Below, in pieces: positions 1-10,095 of a DNA stretch of 64,000 bases. The notes below the pieces were generated by a model. That model searched no databases, had not been told where the DNA came from, and saw only the letters and a list, made by a program, of their open reading frames with translations. The stretch comes from Trichodesmium erythraeum GBRTRLIN201 (GTDB lineage Bacteria > Cyanobacteriota > Cyanobacteriia > Cyanobacteriales > Microcoleaceae): contig JAGGDU010000205.1 of NCBI GenBank assembly GCA_018457135.1, positions 8,085 through 72,084 on the forward strand, written 5' to 3'. Each line of letters starts with the position of its first letter. Position 1 is the first letter of the stretch. The position numbers and the translations under genes are program-made.

Positions 1-72
1 TTGGTGGTGTAAAAAAATTTGGTGGTGTAAAAAAATTTGGTGGTGTAAAAAAATTTGGTGGTGTAAAAAAAT
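1..72. repeat. 18-bp tandem repeat, four exact copies
   Basis: Four identical head-to-tail copies of an 18-bp unit (TTGGTGGTGTAAAAAAAT) start at 1, 19, 37 and 55. The array may extend beyond the left edge. It lies downstream of the minus-strand protease-GUN4 gene. No coding function is visible. The lack of spacers rules out CRISPR, and the exactness suggests recent slippage-type expansion. Confidence 0.95.
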
Positions 73-150
73 TGTGTGAAAAATTTATGTGAAAAAACTG
101 TGTGAAAAATTTATGTGAAAAAACTGTGTAAAAAATTTGTGTGAAAAATC
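73..150. repeat. 26-bp degenerate tandem repeat
   Basis: Directly after the 18-bp array there are two exact copies of a 26-bp unit (73-98 and 99-124) and a diverged third copy (125-150). Each unit is itself two related halves of the form TGTGTGAAAAAT / TTATGTGAAAAAAC. The TG-rich plus A-tract pattern matches the 18-bp unit, so the two arrays probably share an ancestor. Confidence 0.85.
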
Positions 151-251
151 TCAACTTCCCAGCCACTTTTCTAGTAGTAAAAGAGGAGCATATCCTAAAC
201 ATCAGATAAACTCAAAGAGTAAAAAATCATCAAAAAACAAAAGTGAAACAA

Positions 252-1910
252 CTAAAGATCACAGTCTATAAACTTGCACATTCCTGCAAACAGAAGAGAA
301 GCAACCCTCTCAAGATAAAAACTTACTGGTAAACACCCCATTTCATACTTCTCACTAAAAGTCAAATAATGATACCTCAACCATTTTCCATCTTGACGCC
401 ACCCAACTCTATTTCCAAAATCTTCTATTACCTTATAGTCATAGTCTTTCGTACCACCCATGCTCTCATAAATTTGCTTCTGAACAGACAAGCCAAACTT
501 ACCATCACTATATTTTATCCACAGTTCGTCAATAGTCACTAAATCTTTGCAAGGAAAATTATACACATCCTTAACCCTCAAAGATCCCTTCAAGTTTCTG
601 CCCGCCACCTCTAACATTCTTTTATATGTTTCTAAGTCTGCTTCGCGCCACTGTTTAGCCGCCAATAGATCACGCAACTTAGTATAGTCACCGACCACCT
701 CAGAAACCAGAAATAAATCAACACCAGACTTATCTTCAGTATTTTGAGACTCAAACTCCAACTGCCTTTCCAACTCCCTTTCCTTTTGTGCAGCAACTTG
801 TAGAGTTTGAATTTGCTCCTCAACCTGATATCTTGTTGACATCTCAATTTCTAGTTGCACTTCCAACACTTTTTGTTTTTCCACAACAACTTGTAGAGTT
901 TGAATTTGCTCCTCAGCCTCAGATCTCTCCGATATTTCCGCTTCCAGTTTTCTTTCCAACCCCTTATAACTATTTTTTAGTGACTTTAACTCTTTCTGAA
1001 CCTCTTCCCCTTTGTCTTCCTCATCCTGGAGTTGTGTTTTCAAATTATTAACTTCAGCAATAAATGGTGAAACATTTAAATACCTGAAACCAACATAAAT
1101 AAAACTAACAGCAACTATTCCTGCACCAGACAAAAATATCCACCAGCTTAACCCATAGATATCCCCAGAGTCATAGTAAAACGGAGACTCCCTAAAGAAA
1201 CTAATAGGTATACCCCAAGAAAAAGTCAAATGTTTAATAGCAGTATTCACAACTTCTTCAGCTTGCCAGGTAGTCTGTAACTCTAACTCAGGCCAACTTG
1301 TTTTCAAAGAACTAAAACCTTTAACTGTTTCCACATCACTCATCCCATGAACTGCCACCACCTTACCCCTCTCATCTATAACAGGAGCTCCACTCATTCC
1401 AGCGACAGTCAAAGCTTGATAAGAAACCCTATAACCCTGTGGAAAAACATTCAAAGCCGTAACATTTCCTTTAACAAATTGAGATAGCATCTTCCCATCC
1501 CGACTAGAAAGGCCAGAAACATATATAGAACTACCTTGTTTGATATCCTCTGAATTACCTATTTTGAGAGTAGGATAATCACATTTTTCTTTCTCTGGCT
1601 CAAAAGTTACTAAAGCCAAGTCTATATCATCTGAAAACATTTCAACAGATGCAGCATCCCAGACATTACCATCTTTAGTTTGTAATAATTTTTCCCCTTC
1701 TTTGTTCACAACATGAGCTGCCGTCAGTACCTTACAAACTCCTGTTTCTCCAGGTACAAAAAAACCAGTTCCATGTCCGGGTTGATTTTTATAAAATACT
1801 TTAACAAGACTAGGTTCTAGTCGAGAGGCAATTTGATCTGGTGGTAATGAACAACTTGTTAAAGTTAATGCCAGGAAGGCTAGAATAATAGCCCGAAATA
1901 TAGGTTTCAT
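252..1910 (-). CDS. Lipoprotein: trypsin-like serine protease fused to GUN4 domain
   Basis: The 552-residue protein begins with a lipoprotein signal peptide (lipobox LTSC, Cys20). A trypsin-like protease domain follows, with His66 (TAAHVV), Asp97 (DIDLAL) and Ser173 (GMSGAP) as a plausible catalytic triad. A membrane segment lies near residues 258-281, then a coiled coil of about 110 residues containing two near-identical 30-residue repeats (EEQIQTLQ). The last 140 residues match the GUN4 fold (NFPCKDL, TIDELWIKYS, GFSVQKQIY, RVGWR). GUN4 proteins bind Mg-porphyrin or bilin and stimulate Mg-chelatase; GUN4 modules fused to other domains are known in cyanobacteria. With both a lipid anchor and an internal membrane segment, the protease would face the periplasm or lumen and the GUN4 part probably the cytoplasm. 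That topology is inference. The gene is monocistronic in this window. Confidence 0.85.
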   Translation of the reverse strand: MKPIFRAIILAFLALTLTSCSLPPDQIASRLEPSLVKVFYKNQPGHGTGFFVPGETGVCKVLTAAHVVNKEGEKLLQTKDGNVWDAASVEMFSDDIDLALVTFEPEKEKCDYPTLKIGNSEDIKQGSSIYVSGLSSRDGKMLSQFVKGNVTALNVFPQGYRVSYQALTVAGMSGAPVIDERGKVVAVHGMSDVETVKGFSSLKTSWPELELQTTWQAEEVVNTAIKHLTFSWGIPISFFRESPFYYDSGDIYGLSWWIFLSGAGIVAVSFIYVGFRYLNVSPFIAEVNNLKTQLQDEEDKGEEVQKELKSLKNSYKGLERKLEAEISERSEAEEQIQTLQVVVEKQKVLEVQLEIEMSTRYQVEEQIQTLQVAAQKERELERQLEFESQNTEDKSGVDLFLVSEVVGDYTKLRDLLAAKQWREADLETYKRMLEVAGRNLKGSLRVKDVYNFPCKDLVTIDELWIKYSDGKFGLSVQKQIYESMGGTKDYDYKVIEDFGNRVGWRQDGKWLRYHYLTFSEKYEMGCLPVSFYLERVASLLFAGMCKFIDCDL

Positions 1911-2362
1911 CTTTATAAAAAAGAAAGGGGCAAAAGTTAAAGGTTAATTGTTTTTTGATTTTACCTACAACCATTTGTATTTTTGATTGTTAGGCAGAGG
2001 CTTAAGAGTTATCTAAACCACAAATAATTCAGTAAATTCTAAAATATATCCTTTTATTTGTCAAGTAAGGATTGTTCAACAAGTCTATAGGTTTTTATTT
2101 CTACCTCTAACCATTATGAGGAACAATAGTTAGCTAAAAATTCAAATACAAACCTTGTTAAATTTACTTATATAGGTTAACCGATAACCTTATCTCTGGG
2201 ACATATTGAAACTTCAAATTAGGTTAACCGATAACCTTGTCTCTGGGACATATTGAAACTTCAAAATCAAGATTTAGCTTCACCCGTCCTAATTTCCTGC
2301 CTTTAAAGAAGAAAGTTCAAGCAAAACTTAATTATTTCCACTTTTAAACAAATTAAAAACTA
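1911..2362. other. Intergenic region with duplicated dyad element
   Basis: This stretch lies between the starts of the protease-GUN4 gene and the end of cofG, both on the minus strand. It holds only the 47-bp direct repeat listed separately. No reading frame is supported. Confidence 0.6.
2174..2266. repeat. 47-bp direct repeat with internal dyad (two copies)
   Basis: Two adjacent copies with a 47-bp period start at 2174 and 2221 and differ at very few positions. Each contains GGTTAACCGATAACC, which can form a 5-bp hairpin (GGTTA/TAACC) and holds the palindrome GGTTAACC. Each is followed by the shared tail CTCTGGGACATATTG. Duplicated dyads upstream of a gene (the minus-strand protease-GUN4 gene) resemble paired operator sites, but no regulator can be named. 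Confidence 0.7.
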
Positions 2363-3322
2363 TCAATATATAGATAATTTTATACGCCATTCACTTACAA
2401 TATTTTTTAAATTTATTGGTAACCAATCATCATATTTAGAATAGACTGGTAATCTTTTAGTTAACTGCCATCCTCTAGACTCCAAAACTTTTATTAAAGC
2501 TTGATAGTGAGGATGAGGATAATCAGGATTAATTTCATCAAAAGGTCCTATCCCTCCTAAATCTCGGGCACCATTTTCCAAACAAGCCAATAATATTTCT
2601 GGCTTTTTCACTAAATTAGGAGGAATTTGTAGAGTAATATTTGAGGGTAAAACTTCATTAGCGATCGCTATAACTTCTGGCAATAAATTGACATTAAAAC
2701 CATCAGAAACCCATTTATTTTCCGAACCAGGACTATATGGCTGTATAATAACTTCTTGAATATGACCCCATTTTTGATGAATATTAGAAATTGCTTCTAA
2801 AGTATCTTTCCAGTCAGTTACAGTCTCTCCAATTCCTAACAATAAACCAGTAGTAAAAGGAATTCTTAATTCCCCAGCCCATTCTAATTGTTGTAAACGT
2901 AAGTGTGGTATTTTACTAGGAGAATTTTTATGGACTATTTTTAGTAATTTAGGTGTTATCTGTTCCAACATTAATCCCATTGAAACATTTACCTGTTTCA
3001 ACTCCTCCATTTCTGACCTAGTAAGTATCCCTACATTAGTATGGGGTAAAAATCCTAAAGATAGAGCTAGTTGACATAATTTATATATTAGTTGAAACCA
3101 AGCTTTTCTGTATTTGCTATTCGGGTGAACTTCACCACTTAGAGTTAATATTTCAATTGTACCTTTATTTTTGAGAGATAATAATTGTTTTTCTGCTTCT
3201 GATAGACTCAACCAAGAACTTTTACCGGGGTCTGAGCGAAAATTACAATAGCTGCAATTATTAAAACACTCATAAGTAGGAACTATTGTATAAGCTGGAC
3301 TATAAGTAACAATTCTAGACAT
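2363..3322 (-). CDS. cofG: FO synthase subunit 1 (radical SAM, CofG)
   Basis: CofG catalyses half of the radical-SAM reaction that builds 7,8-didemethyl-8-hydroxy-5-deazariboflavin (FO), the chromophore of F420 and of some cyanobacterial photolyases. The 319-residue length is normal for a stand-alone CofG. The [4Fe-4S] motif C-x3-C-x2-C is intact at Cys19, Cys23 and Cys26 (CFNNCSYC). Family segments such as LTLSGEVHP, LPHTNVGIL, SMGLMLEQ and IQPYSPG are present. The partner subunit CofH is not in this window, so it must lie elsewhere. In cyanobacteria FO is thought to serve as a photolyase antenna, which is established for the family but inferred here. The ATG start directly precedes MSRIVTYSP. 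Confidence 0.9.
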   Translation of the reverse strand: MSRIVTYSPAYTIVPTYECFNNCSYCNFRSDPGKSSWLSLSEAEKQLLSLKNKGTIEILTLSGEVHPNSKYRKAWFQLIYKLCQLALSLGFLPHTNVGILTRSEMEELKQVNVSMGLMLEQITPKLLKIVHKNSPSKIPHLRLQQLEWAGELRIPFTTGLLLGIGETVTDWKDTLEAISNIHQKWGHIQEVIIQPYSPGSENKWVSDGFNVNLLPEVIAIANEVLPSNITLQIPPNLVKKPEILLACLENGARDLGGIGPFDEINPDYPHPHYQALIKVLESRGWQLTKRLPVYSKYDDWLPINLKNIVSEWRIKLSIY

Positions 3323-3963
3323 GGGTAAAGGATTAAATTTTAGTTATATAACTTTTAAAAAATGAGTCAGTTAGAAGAGCAATAATGAAAGAATATATTC
3401 TGATTTTTTTTCAATAAACTTGAATAAGTACCTACACAAATTTATTCTAGAGTTTAGCAGCACTAGAAGCTTTAATTAATTACTAGTTTTGGAGAATGAA
3501 AAAGTCTTACTTAAAAGGGCAAGCTTGAGACCAGATTTTTTGCTTATTACCTTGAGGACTTGAAAAATTTCTCATTAAATAAGTTGTATATTTAACCAAT
3601 ATTAGATTATGTTATTAAAAGTAAAATTTAAGATTATTTTAGTTGATAAAATTTTTTTGCTTAATAATTCCTATAACTTAAGTTTATAGATAAATCAAAT
3701 GTCCCTCATTTAAAAATTCCCATACTGGAGATAGAAATTAATAGAAAATTTTTACCTCCTACTAGTTTTGACTTCCCACTGCATAAATATACTTAACTCA
3801 AACAAAAACTTTCTCTACACAATCAACTGAAACTATATATTAAATTAGTAGTCAAAGATCTTAGTAAAATAACTGAAAATATCAACTTTAGCAAAATTTG
3901 GCAGAGGTTAACTCCCTCCATTAGCCCATTAGCTAAAATTGAATATCTAGAATCAAAAATATA
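3323..3963. other. Intergenic, nothing recognised
   Basis: This A+T-rich region lies between the divergent starts of cofG (minus) and the HetZ-related gene (plus), so it must carry both promoters. I see no RNA gene, repeat or supported frame. Confidence 0.5.
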
Positions 3964-5097
3964 ATGACTTTCGCCGAAGCACTGGCACAAGAGTGGAGAA
4001 CTAGACTTCAAGAAGACTACCCAAACCATAGCTCAGATGTCCACAATAGTATTATTTGTTGGCTATTGGGAAATGATTCTAATAAGTTAGATAGCTTTAC
4101 TCCTGTCCAAAAAGAAATAACATCTCAAGGAAGAGAATTTCTTTATAGAATTCTAGGACAAAGATATTTGGAAGCTTCACCAGAACAAGCTTATCAAAAC
4201 TTGATGCAGCGCTTGAGTGGTTTAGTGATGCTGCGAGAAAAAATACGAGCATGGGTAAGTACTAGTCGCGATCGCCAGCGAAGTGCAATTGATGTTCTCC
4301 AAGAAGTAGTCCAAGATATGTTAAATAGCGATCGCTACCTACAACAGCAAATGGCCAATATTGCCGAATGTACAAAAAATCCCCATCTCCGAAACTCTTT
4401 ATTGTTGGCCAGTGTAGAAGAGTATTGTGTCAGACCAATTCGTAATCAACCTTTACTGGTTTATAGATTTGTTAATTATCTACGTCGGACTCAAAAAGGT
4501 GGTTTAACTCAAGTACCTGTCAAAGAATGGGTAAAATTCATCTCAGACGATATTAGTTATGGTGATACCGAAGATAAAGTAAGCTTCTTGGACACTGTGG
4601 TCACATCAGAGTATAACGATGGGGAAACAATAGAAAAATATCAACTTCGGTCTAAAGTCCTAGAAGAATTTGAGAAATATTTAGCAGAAAAAGTTGATCA
4701 AAAGGCCGTAGAATGGCTAAGACTTTATATTAGAGGCAATACTCAGTATGAAATTGCTAAAGCTTTAAATATCCCCGTTCAAAAGATATATAGGCTACGA
4801 GAAAAAGTTAGTTATCATGCAATTCGCGTTTTTGCACTCAAGCAACAACCAGAATTAATAGCTAGTTGGCTAGAAATTTCTCTCAATGATAATAGCCTAG
4901 GTTTGACTCCTAGTAAATGGCGAGAATATTGGCAAAATCTCAATCATCAACAACGTCATTTAGTTGAAGCTTTAAAGTCAGGTGCAACTCTAGAGGAAAT
5001 AGCTAAAGAGTTAAACCTAAAAACTAATCAAGTTATTAGTGAATGGACTCAATTATATTTGGATGCTCAATCTTTACGGAACAGTTCTAAAAGCTGA
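3964..5097 (+). CDS. HetZ-related protein (type 2)
   Basis: The 377-residue protein resembles the cyanobacterial HetZ-related family rather than HetZ itself. Shared landmarks are RNQPLLVYRFVNYLRRTQ near residue 158, VEWLRLYIRG, and a C-terminal layout (GLTPSKWREYW, then a helix-turn-helix-like EIAKELNLKTNQV) that parallels the end of the true HetZ encoded at 20452-21618. A second HTH-like segment (YEIAKALNIPVQKIYRLREK) lies near residue 258. It is probably a DNA-binding regulator. Its function is not known; a link to filament patterning is inferred only from kinship with HetZ. Two HIP1 octamers lie inside the gene. Confidence 0.8.
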   Translation: MTFAEALAQEWRTRLQEDYPNHSSDVHNSIICWLLGNDSNKLDSFTPVQKEITSQGREFLYRILGQRYLEASPEQAYQNLMQRLSGLVMLREKIRAWVSTSRDRQRSAIDVLQEVVQDMLNSDRYLQQQMANIAECTKNPHLRNSLLLASVEEYCVRPIRNQPLLVYRFVNYLRRTQKGGLTQVPVKEWVKFISDDISYGDTEDKVSFLDTVVTSEYNDGETIEKYQLRSKVLEEFEKYLAEKVDQKAVEWLRLYIRGNTQYEIAKALNIPVQKIYRLREKVSYHAIRVFALKQQPELIASWLEISLNDNSLGLTPSKWREYWQNLNHQQRHLVEALKSGATLEEIAKELNLKTNQVISEWTQLYLDAQSLRNSSKS

Positions 5098-6549
5098 TTT
5101 CTCAAAAAACTAAATAAAGTTTATTCCTAGTAAATAATGGTGTACTTTAGCAGTATTTATTATGATAAATAAACTATGTCATCAGTTAGGATTAGAGTCG
5201 TATATCTGTGATAATATTCACGTATGCTGATACAAATTGCTTATAATTATTTATATTATTGATGTAAATTAATTACCTAATTCATGAGCCATAAACTACA
5301 TTTATAAGTTGCAAAAAAATCATAATAGCAATAGAAAACATAATAATTATTTAGAAGAAAACTATAATGAATTGCAACTAATTACTTATAGCTATTTGTT
5401 CAATATTATCCCAGATATTATGAACAATTATTCATACAAAAAGCATCCTAAAAGGGAATTAAAAACTATTTATTTAATCTAAATAATAGGATGATTTGAT
5501 ATAAAAAAAATGTTTGTTTTTAAAGTTGTTTTTATGGCAATTACCTAGTTAATTTTCATGTTTTGGAAATCTATTACTCCAGTTATTTTAAAACTATTTA
5601 TCTTCAAACTATAACAGCTTTAAATACTCAAAAATTGTCAAATAACTACCGGAGTTCGTTTGATAATCATGACAGGAATTGGCAGAATTTATTTTTAACA
5701 AAAATCATCCCAATATATAATTATTTGAAATTAAAATGGAGTTATAAAATCTCTAGTTAAAAATTTAGAGCAAAAGAAAATTGAAGCTATTATCAATAAG
5801 CTGAAAATCATCAGTCAACTGTATCTAATTTATCTTAAAAAAAATCAGCAAGTAGATATTTAAAATAATCTCTAAAAATCATCATCTACTATTATTAGAC
5901 TTTGAGGTTAACGCCTATAAATTATGGGTAAAAAGCAAAGTTACAGTTATTGAGGAGAGAATCTTTACTCTTAGAAAAAGTAGAAAATTTATTTTGATGT
6001 AGTAAAGATACCTTTAAAATAGGTAAAAACTCAAATTTAAATAGTTTATGTTTAAGTTTCAATGTTAAATGAACCTGTTTTCCCTTTAGTCTTGAGTTAT
6101 TAACATTCATAGATAGTAACAGTAGTCAACTATCATAATTTCATATATAACTGATAGCTAACTACTAAATAATTACGAAATATCCTCTTTCACGCCATTC
6201 ATTAACAAGCTTGAAATTTATAGTAGGTTTCAAGTATATAAAGTACAAAATTTTTATTAAAGATAAAATATTTGTAACACAGGCATCTTACCTATGACAA
6301 ACGTACCCCAAGCTTGAGAAATTAGCTGTAATTCTACGGCTTCCATACTATCAGTTTATTCCAAATACTTAGTAATGCAAAGTAGAGGGTTATCTACTGA
6401 TGGGATATCTCTCAATGTCTACAAGAAAGAAAATCTTGTAAGCACCTTTACTCTGATATCGCCTCGGTTATTAACTGACTAATAATTGTCAATCAAGATT
6501 TAATTTTTTGGCTGTATTGCAGATAAAATCAATCAATTTTTAATCAAAG
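5098..6549. other. 1.45-kb intergenic region, nothing supported
   Basis: This A+T-rich spacer lies between the ends of the HetZ-related gene and aroF, which converge. Short open frames at 5563-5760 and 5922-6110 have low-complexity A+T-driven composition, no recognisable domain and no convincing ribosome binding site. No transposase fragment was recognised. Confidence 0.5.
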
Positions 6550-7611
6550 CTATACAATGGCTGGTTCCGGTTGTGGCCAACGTTTAACACTTTTACCAAT
6601 AACTGCCATTTCCTCCATTAAGGTATCAAACTTATCTGGTGTTAGAGATTGTGGGCCATCTGACAGAGCTTTTGCTGGATTTGGATGGACTTCAATCATT
6701 AGAGAATCTGTTCCTGCAGCAATAGCTCCCATTGCCATTGCAGGTACATATTCAGCTCGACCAGTACCATGACTAGGGTCAATCATAATTGGTAAATGAG
6801 TCAGCGATCGCAAAACTGGTATTGCAGACAAGTCCAAAGTATTACGAGCATACTGACGATCAAAAGTCCTAACACCGCGCTCACAAAGAATTACATTTGA
6901 ATTTCCGGCTGCTAAAATATATTCTGCAGCCATTAGCCACTCTTCAATAGTAGCTGACATTCCCCGCTTCAAAAGCACTGGTTTATCTTGAGCACCGACC
7001 TTTTTTAATAGAGAAAAGTTTTGCATATTACGGGCACCTACTTGCACCACATCCGCAACTTCAGTCAACCTTGGTAAGTCAGCAGCATCCATTACTTCTG
7101 TAATAATTCCCAGACCAGTTTTTTCTTTAGCCGCAGCCAACAAATTTAAAGCACTCTCACCATGTCCCTGAAAAGAATAAGGAGAAGTACGAGGTTTATA
7201 AGCACCTCCACGCAAAAACTTAGCACCAGCAGCTTTCACCCGTTGAGCTGTTTCTATAATCATTTGCTCATTTTCTACCGAACAGGGTCCAGCAACTACA
7301 ACTAGATCTTGATGAAGGCCAAAAGGTATAGGTCCATCTGGAGTAGATACTACTACTGTACTAGCTTCTCCGTTATGAAACTCTAGACTTGCTCGTTTGT
7401 AAGGACGTTCAACCCGCATTACCTGTTCGATCCAAGGACTCATTTCCTGTAATTGTAATGGATCCAGGTCTGCAGTATCTCCTACTAAACCAATAACAAC
7501 TTTATAGCGCCCAACAATTTTTTCTGGAGTTAGACCCCAATTAGTTTTGAGTTCCTGACAAAGACGATCTATCTCTACTTCTGGAGAACCGATTTTTGTT
7601 ACTATTATCAT
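6550..7611 (-). CDS. aroF: 3-deoxy-7-phosphoheptulonate (DAHP) synthase
   Basis: DAHP synthase condenses phosphoenolpyruvate and erythrose 4-phosphate, the entry step to chorismate and aromatic amino acids. At 353 residues it has the AroA-I-beta layout. An N-terminal ferredoxin-like regulatory domain spans about residues 1-75 (MIIVTKIGSPEVEIDRLCQ, then RYKVVIGLVGDT). A TIM barrel follows, with the family motifs VVAGPCSVE, RGGAYKPRTSPYSFQG, ITEVMD, VQVGARNMQNF, LLKRGM, ILCERGVRTF and DPSHGTGR. The metal-binding Cys in GPCSVE and His in DPSHG are present. It is a single gene with no operon partner here. The ATG start immediately precedes the regulatory domain, which supports the chosen start. 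Confidence 0.97.
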   Translation of the reverse strand: MIIVTKIGSPEVEIDRLCQELKTNWGLTPEKIVGRYKVVIGLVGDTADLDPLQLQEMSPWIEQVMRVERPYKRASLEFHNGEASTVVVSTPDGPIPFGLHQDLVVVAGPCSVENEQMIIETAQRVKAAGAKFLRGGAYKPRTSPYSFQGHGESALNLLAAAKEKTGLGIITEVMDAADLPRLTEVADVVQVGARNMQNFSLLKKVGAQDKPVLLKRGMSATIEEWLMAAEYILAAGNSNVILCERGVRTFDRQYARNTLDLSAIPVLRSLTHLPIMIDPSHGTGRAEYVPAMAMGAIAAGTDSLMIEVHPNPAKALSDGPQSLTPDKFDTLMEEMAVIGKSVKRWPQPEPAIV

Positions 7612-9254
7612 TTATACTTTTGCACTCAAATAGGTATAAGTTCAATATAAGGTTACCTTAACTATCAGTTGAAATAGTAAAGTCCTAGTAATTTCTTATT
7701 AAAATTTTCTTAATACTGGTTTTAGGAACCGCAAATGATTCCTTAACATTACTGATAGGCAGTTTTCTACTTCAATGAACCCATATTCCTAGATTTACTT
7801 TCAGAAGTTTTTAAGGCTACTCCAAAAAATTGTCACTGGGAGTCCCGCAATCAAAATATTTATACTTCGGTTTATATCTCTATAATATTAATATCCTTTC
7901 GGGCCTAAAGTCATAGAGTAACAACCAAACCTTCTCTCGCACCTGAAAGTTTAACTTTTCACCTTAGACACCATAACATGAGAAAATTTGAGATATTGAA
8001 TCTCAACAACTAATTACTATAAAATTAATACCGTATTCTTCTGCTTTACCTTCTAGCTAGAAGTATTTATATAAATCTGCAAATGTATATCAATAATTTC
8101 TCTGAATAATTTACGATTTTTAATCACTCCAGAAACATATCATATCTCTAAAACTATTACTTAGTTTTCGTATTTTATTTTAGTAGATAATTTATGTTAT
8201 GCCAAAAATATTTTCTAATATCTTTTAGTTTTGTCTTCAATTTAGCAAGCCTTTATCTCTCTTTTTCTATCCTTTAAAGTCTCTAGTTTTTCTATCAGAA
8301 TAACTTACTTAATTTTCGCCATTCAAAGCTCCTTTGAAAGAGGCTAACTTTTAATCAATTTTTTTACCACATATAAAGACGCCCTAATACAATATCCCTA
8401 CCCTCGCAAAAGTTTTAACGCCAAAACTTATACCTACTAAATCATTAGTTTTAGGTAAAGTTTTTGGATTAATTTCTACTTATACAACTTAATAAATATC
8501 TATTAGGAGAGTCTTTAATAATAGTTAATTATAATGCTTCACCCTTGTAAATCTCTAGACCCAAATATTTTGAAATTGCCAAATTTAGCTATACTAGAAA
8601 CTTTATATTGACTAACTTTAACCCCCCTTTTTATAAATCTAGCAGCTAGCTCATGACTTCAAGGTTTTAAGTTTAGTAAGTATTGATGAAGTTTGATAGA
8701 TTTATCTTTCCTCTTACCTTTGGTTGATGTAAAAAAGTTTTGGTAATCTTGGTTGAAATTATTTAAAGATTACTGGAATGGTATAACATAAACTCATGAT
8801 AATCATTCTCTATCCTAATTTTTTTAGCTTGAGTAATAAACTGTTTTTGTAGCTTAGAATTAATAAACTTCTTCTCTCCTGGTTTAGACTTTTCATAGGC
8901 AGAAAGATAGACTATCATTTGGAGTAATCCTGGGAAATTAATTCTCGAGAGCTTAATATGTTGTGTCTCAGATATCAATATTGGCTTTTCCTTCCAAAAC
9001 TAACAAAGAGTGAGGACAAGTCTACAACCAAATTTGAATCATCAACAGACTTCTCCACCAAAAAGTTCTTAAGCCCTCACTGAATGACCTTCCAAAAAAA
9101 ATTAGTATTTTTGGAGATATCTAATATAAAGCCCTGTTTTCTCTGTAGATATGATAGTCTAGCTTTTCTCAAAAAACCATAAAATAAAGTTTGGGACTAG
9201 AATTATAAGATGAGTTTATTTTCATCTCTATAACTACTAAATTATAGAAAGAAA
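7612..9254. other. 1.6-kb intergenic region, no supported gene
   Basis: This region lies between aroF (start) and pam68 (end), both minus strand. An open frame at 8763-8978 on the minus strand contains a charged stretch (SAYEKSKPGEKKF) but matches no family I recognise; it could be a short transposase relic. Nothing else is visible. Confidence 0.4.
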
Positions 9255-9728
9255 TTAGCTTTTTGATTTAGCTTCTTTCCAGGCTTCTTTCATCCTTTGA
9301 AAATTAGTTTTTAGCTCTTGCAAACCTAATAAGCTACCTTTTTTATCTTCGTCCCAAGACGCTGAAAAAATACCATAACTCAAACCAATAACACTTAAAC
9401 CAAAAAAACTAATACTAACTAGCAAAATTACTTGGTTTGGTAGTGTAAACAGATCATTTATAATAATAAAATAGCCAAAAACAAAAGTTAACAAAGCTAG
9501 TAGTAGAGGTGTTCCAGATAATAATACCATACGGCTAATCATCCTCCGACTAACTATTTCAGGAATAGAACTTTCTGCTCTAACTCTTTTACTCTTTTGA
9601 CTTAGATTAGGAGTACTTTGTTTTTCTGTAACCTTTGTTTTTGGTGAAGAAGATAATTTCTTACCTTGCTTTTTCCGACTTTTAGCAGGCTCAAAAGGTA
9701 AGGGTTTGCGTGATGATTCTGAAGACAT
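9255..9728 (-). CDS. PAM68-like photosystem II assembly protein
   Basis: The 157-residue protein matches the cyanobacterial/chloroplast PAM68 family (Sll0933-type). It has a basic, disordered N-terminus (PLPFEPAKSRKKQGKK), the signature PEIVSRRMISRM near residue 56, and two hydrophobic segments (about 70-90 and 100-123). The conserved GIFSASWD and a basic C-terminal tail follow. PAM68 is a thylakoid protein that helps insertion and early assembly of photosystem II core subunits. It lies only 10 bp downstream of rpsO on the same strand, an arrangement common in cyanobacteria, so it is probably cotranscribed with rpsO and perhaps with ruvA. Confidence 0.9.
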   Translation of the reverse strand: MSSESSRKPLPFEPAKSRKKQGKKLSSSPKTKVTEKQSTPNLSQKSKRVRAESSIPEIVSRRMISRMVLLSGTPLLLALLTFVFGYFIIINDLFTLPNQVILLVSISFFGLSVIGLSYGIFSASWDEDKKGSLLGLQELKTNFQRMKEAWKEAKSKS

Positions 9729-9738
9729 AAATTAATTT

Positions 9739-10008
9739 TTAACCTCTAATGCCAAGGCGAGTAATTAATGCTTTATAACGTTCCTGGTTTTGCTTCTGAA
9801 TGTATGTTAATAAACGCTTACGTTTACCAATCATCTTTAACAAGCCTCTTTGGGATGAATAATCTTGTTTATTATTTCTTAAATGAGCGCTTAATTTAGT
9901 TATTTTTTCTGTCAGCATTGCTACTTGGACATCTGCCGAACCTGTATCTGTTTCATGAGTTTGATACTCACCAATAATCTCTTGTTTACGCTGTTGTTTG
10001 AGAGCCAT
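9739..10008 (-). CDS. rpsO: 30S ribosomal protein S15
   Basis: At 89 residues this has the canonical S15 length and motifs: [36 protein letters not shown] and KRKRLLTYI, followed by [12 protein letters not shown] at the C-terminus. S15 binds 16S rRNA early in assembly of the small-subunit platform. It sits between ruvA (87 bp upstream) and pam68 (10 bp downstream) on the minus strand, consistent with a ruvA-rpsO-pam68 transcription unit. Confidence 0.98.
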   Translation of the reverse strand: MALKQQRKQEIIGEYQTHETDTGSADVQVAMLTEKITKLSAHLRNNKQDYSSQRGLLKMIGKRKRLLTYIQKQNQERYKALITRLGIRG

Positions 10009-10095
10009 ATACTTTATTTATTAACCTTTAAAAAAATACTACAAACTGTTACTATATCACATAAATTAATTCTTATAAATACCTATATGAAATTT

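Noticed and set aside
1-150. Possible CRISPR array
   Set aside because: The units abut without variable spacers, so they are plain tandem repeats.
5563-5760. Open frame of 65 codons
   Set aside because: Composition follows the A+T-rich background, with no domain and no ribosome binding site.
8763-8978. Open frame of 71 codons on the minus strand
   Set aside because: It could be a relic, but no family resemblance was found and flanking sequence is non-coding; not called as a gene.
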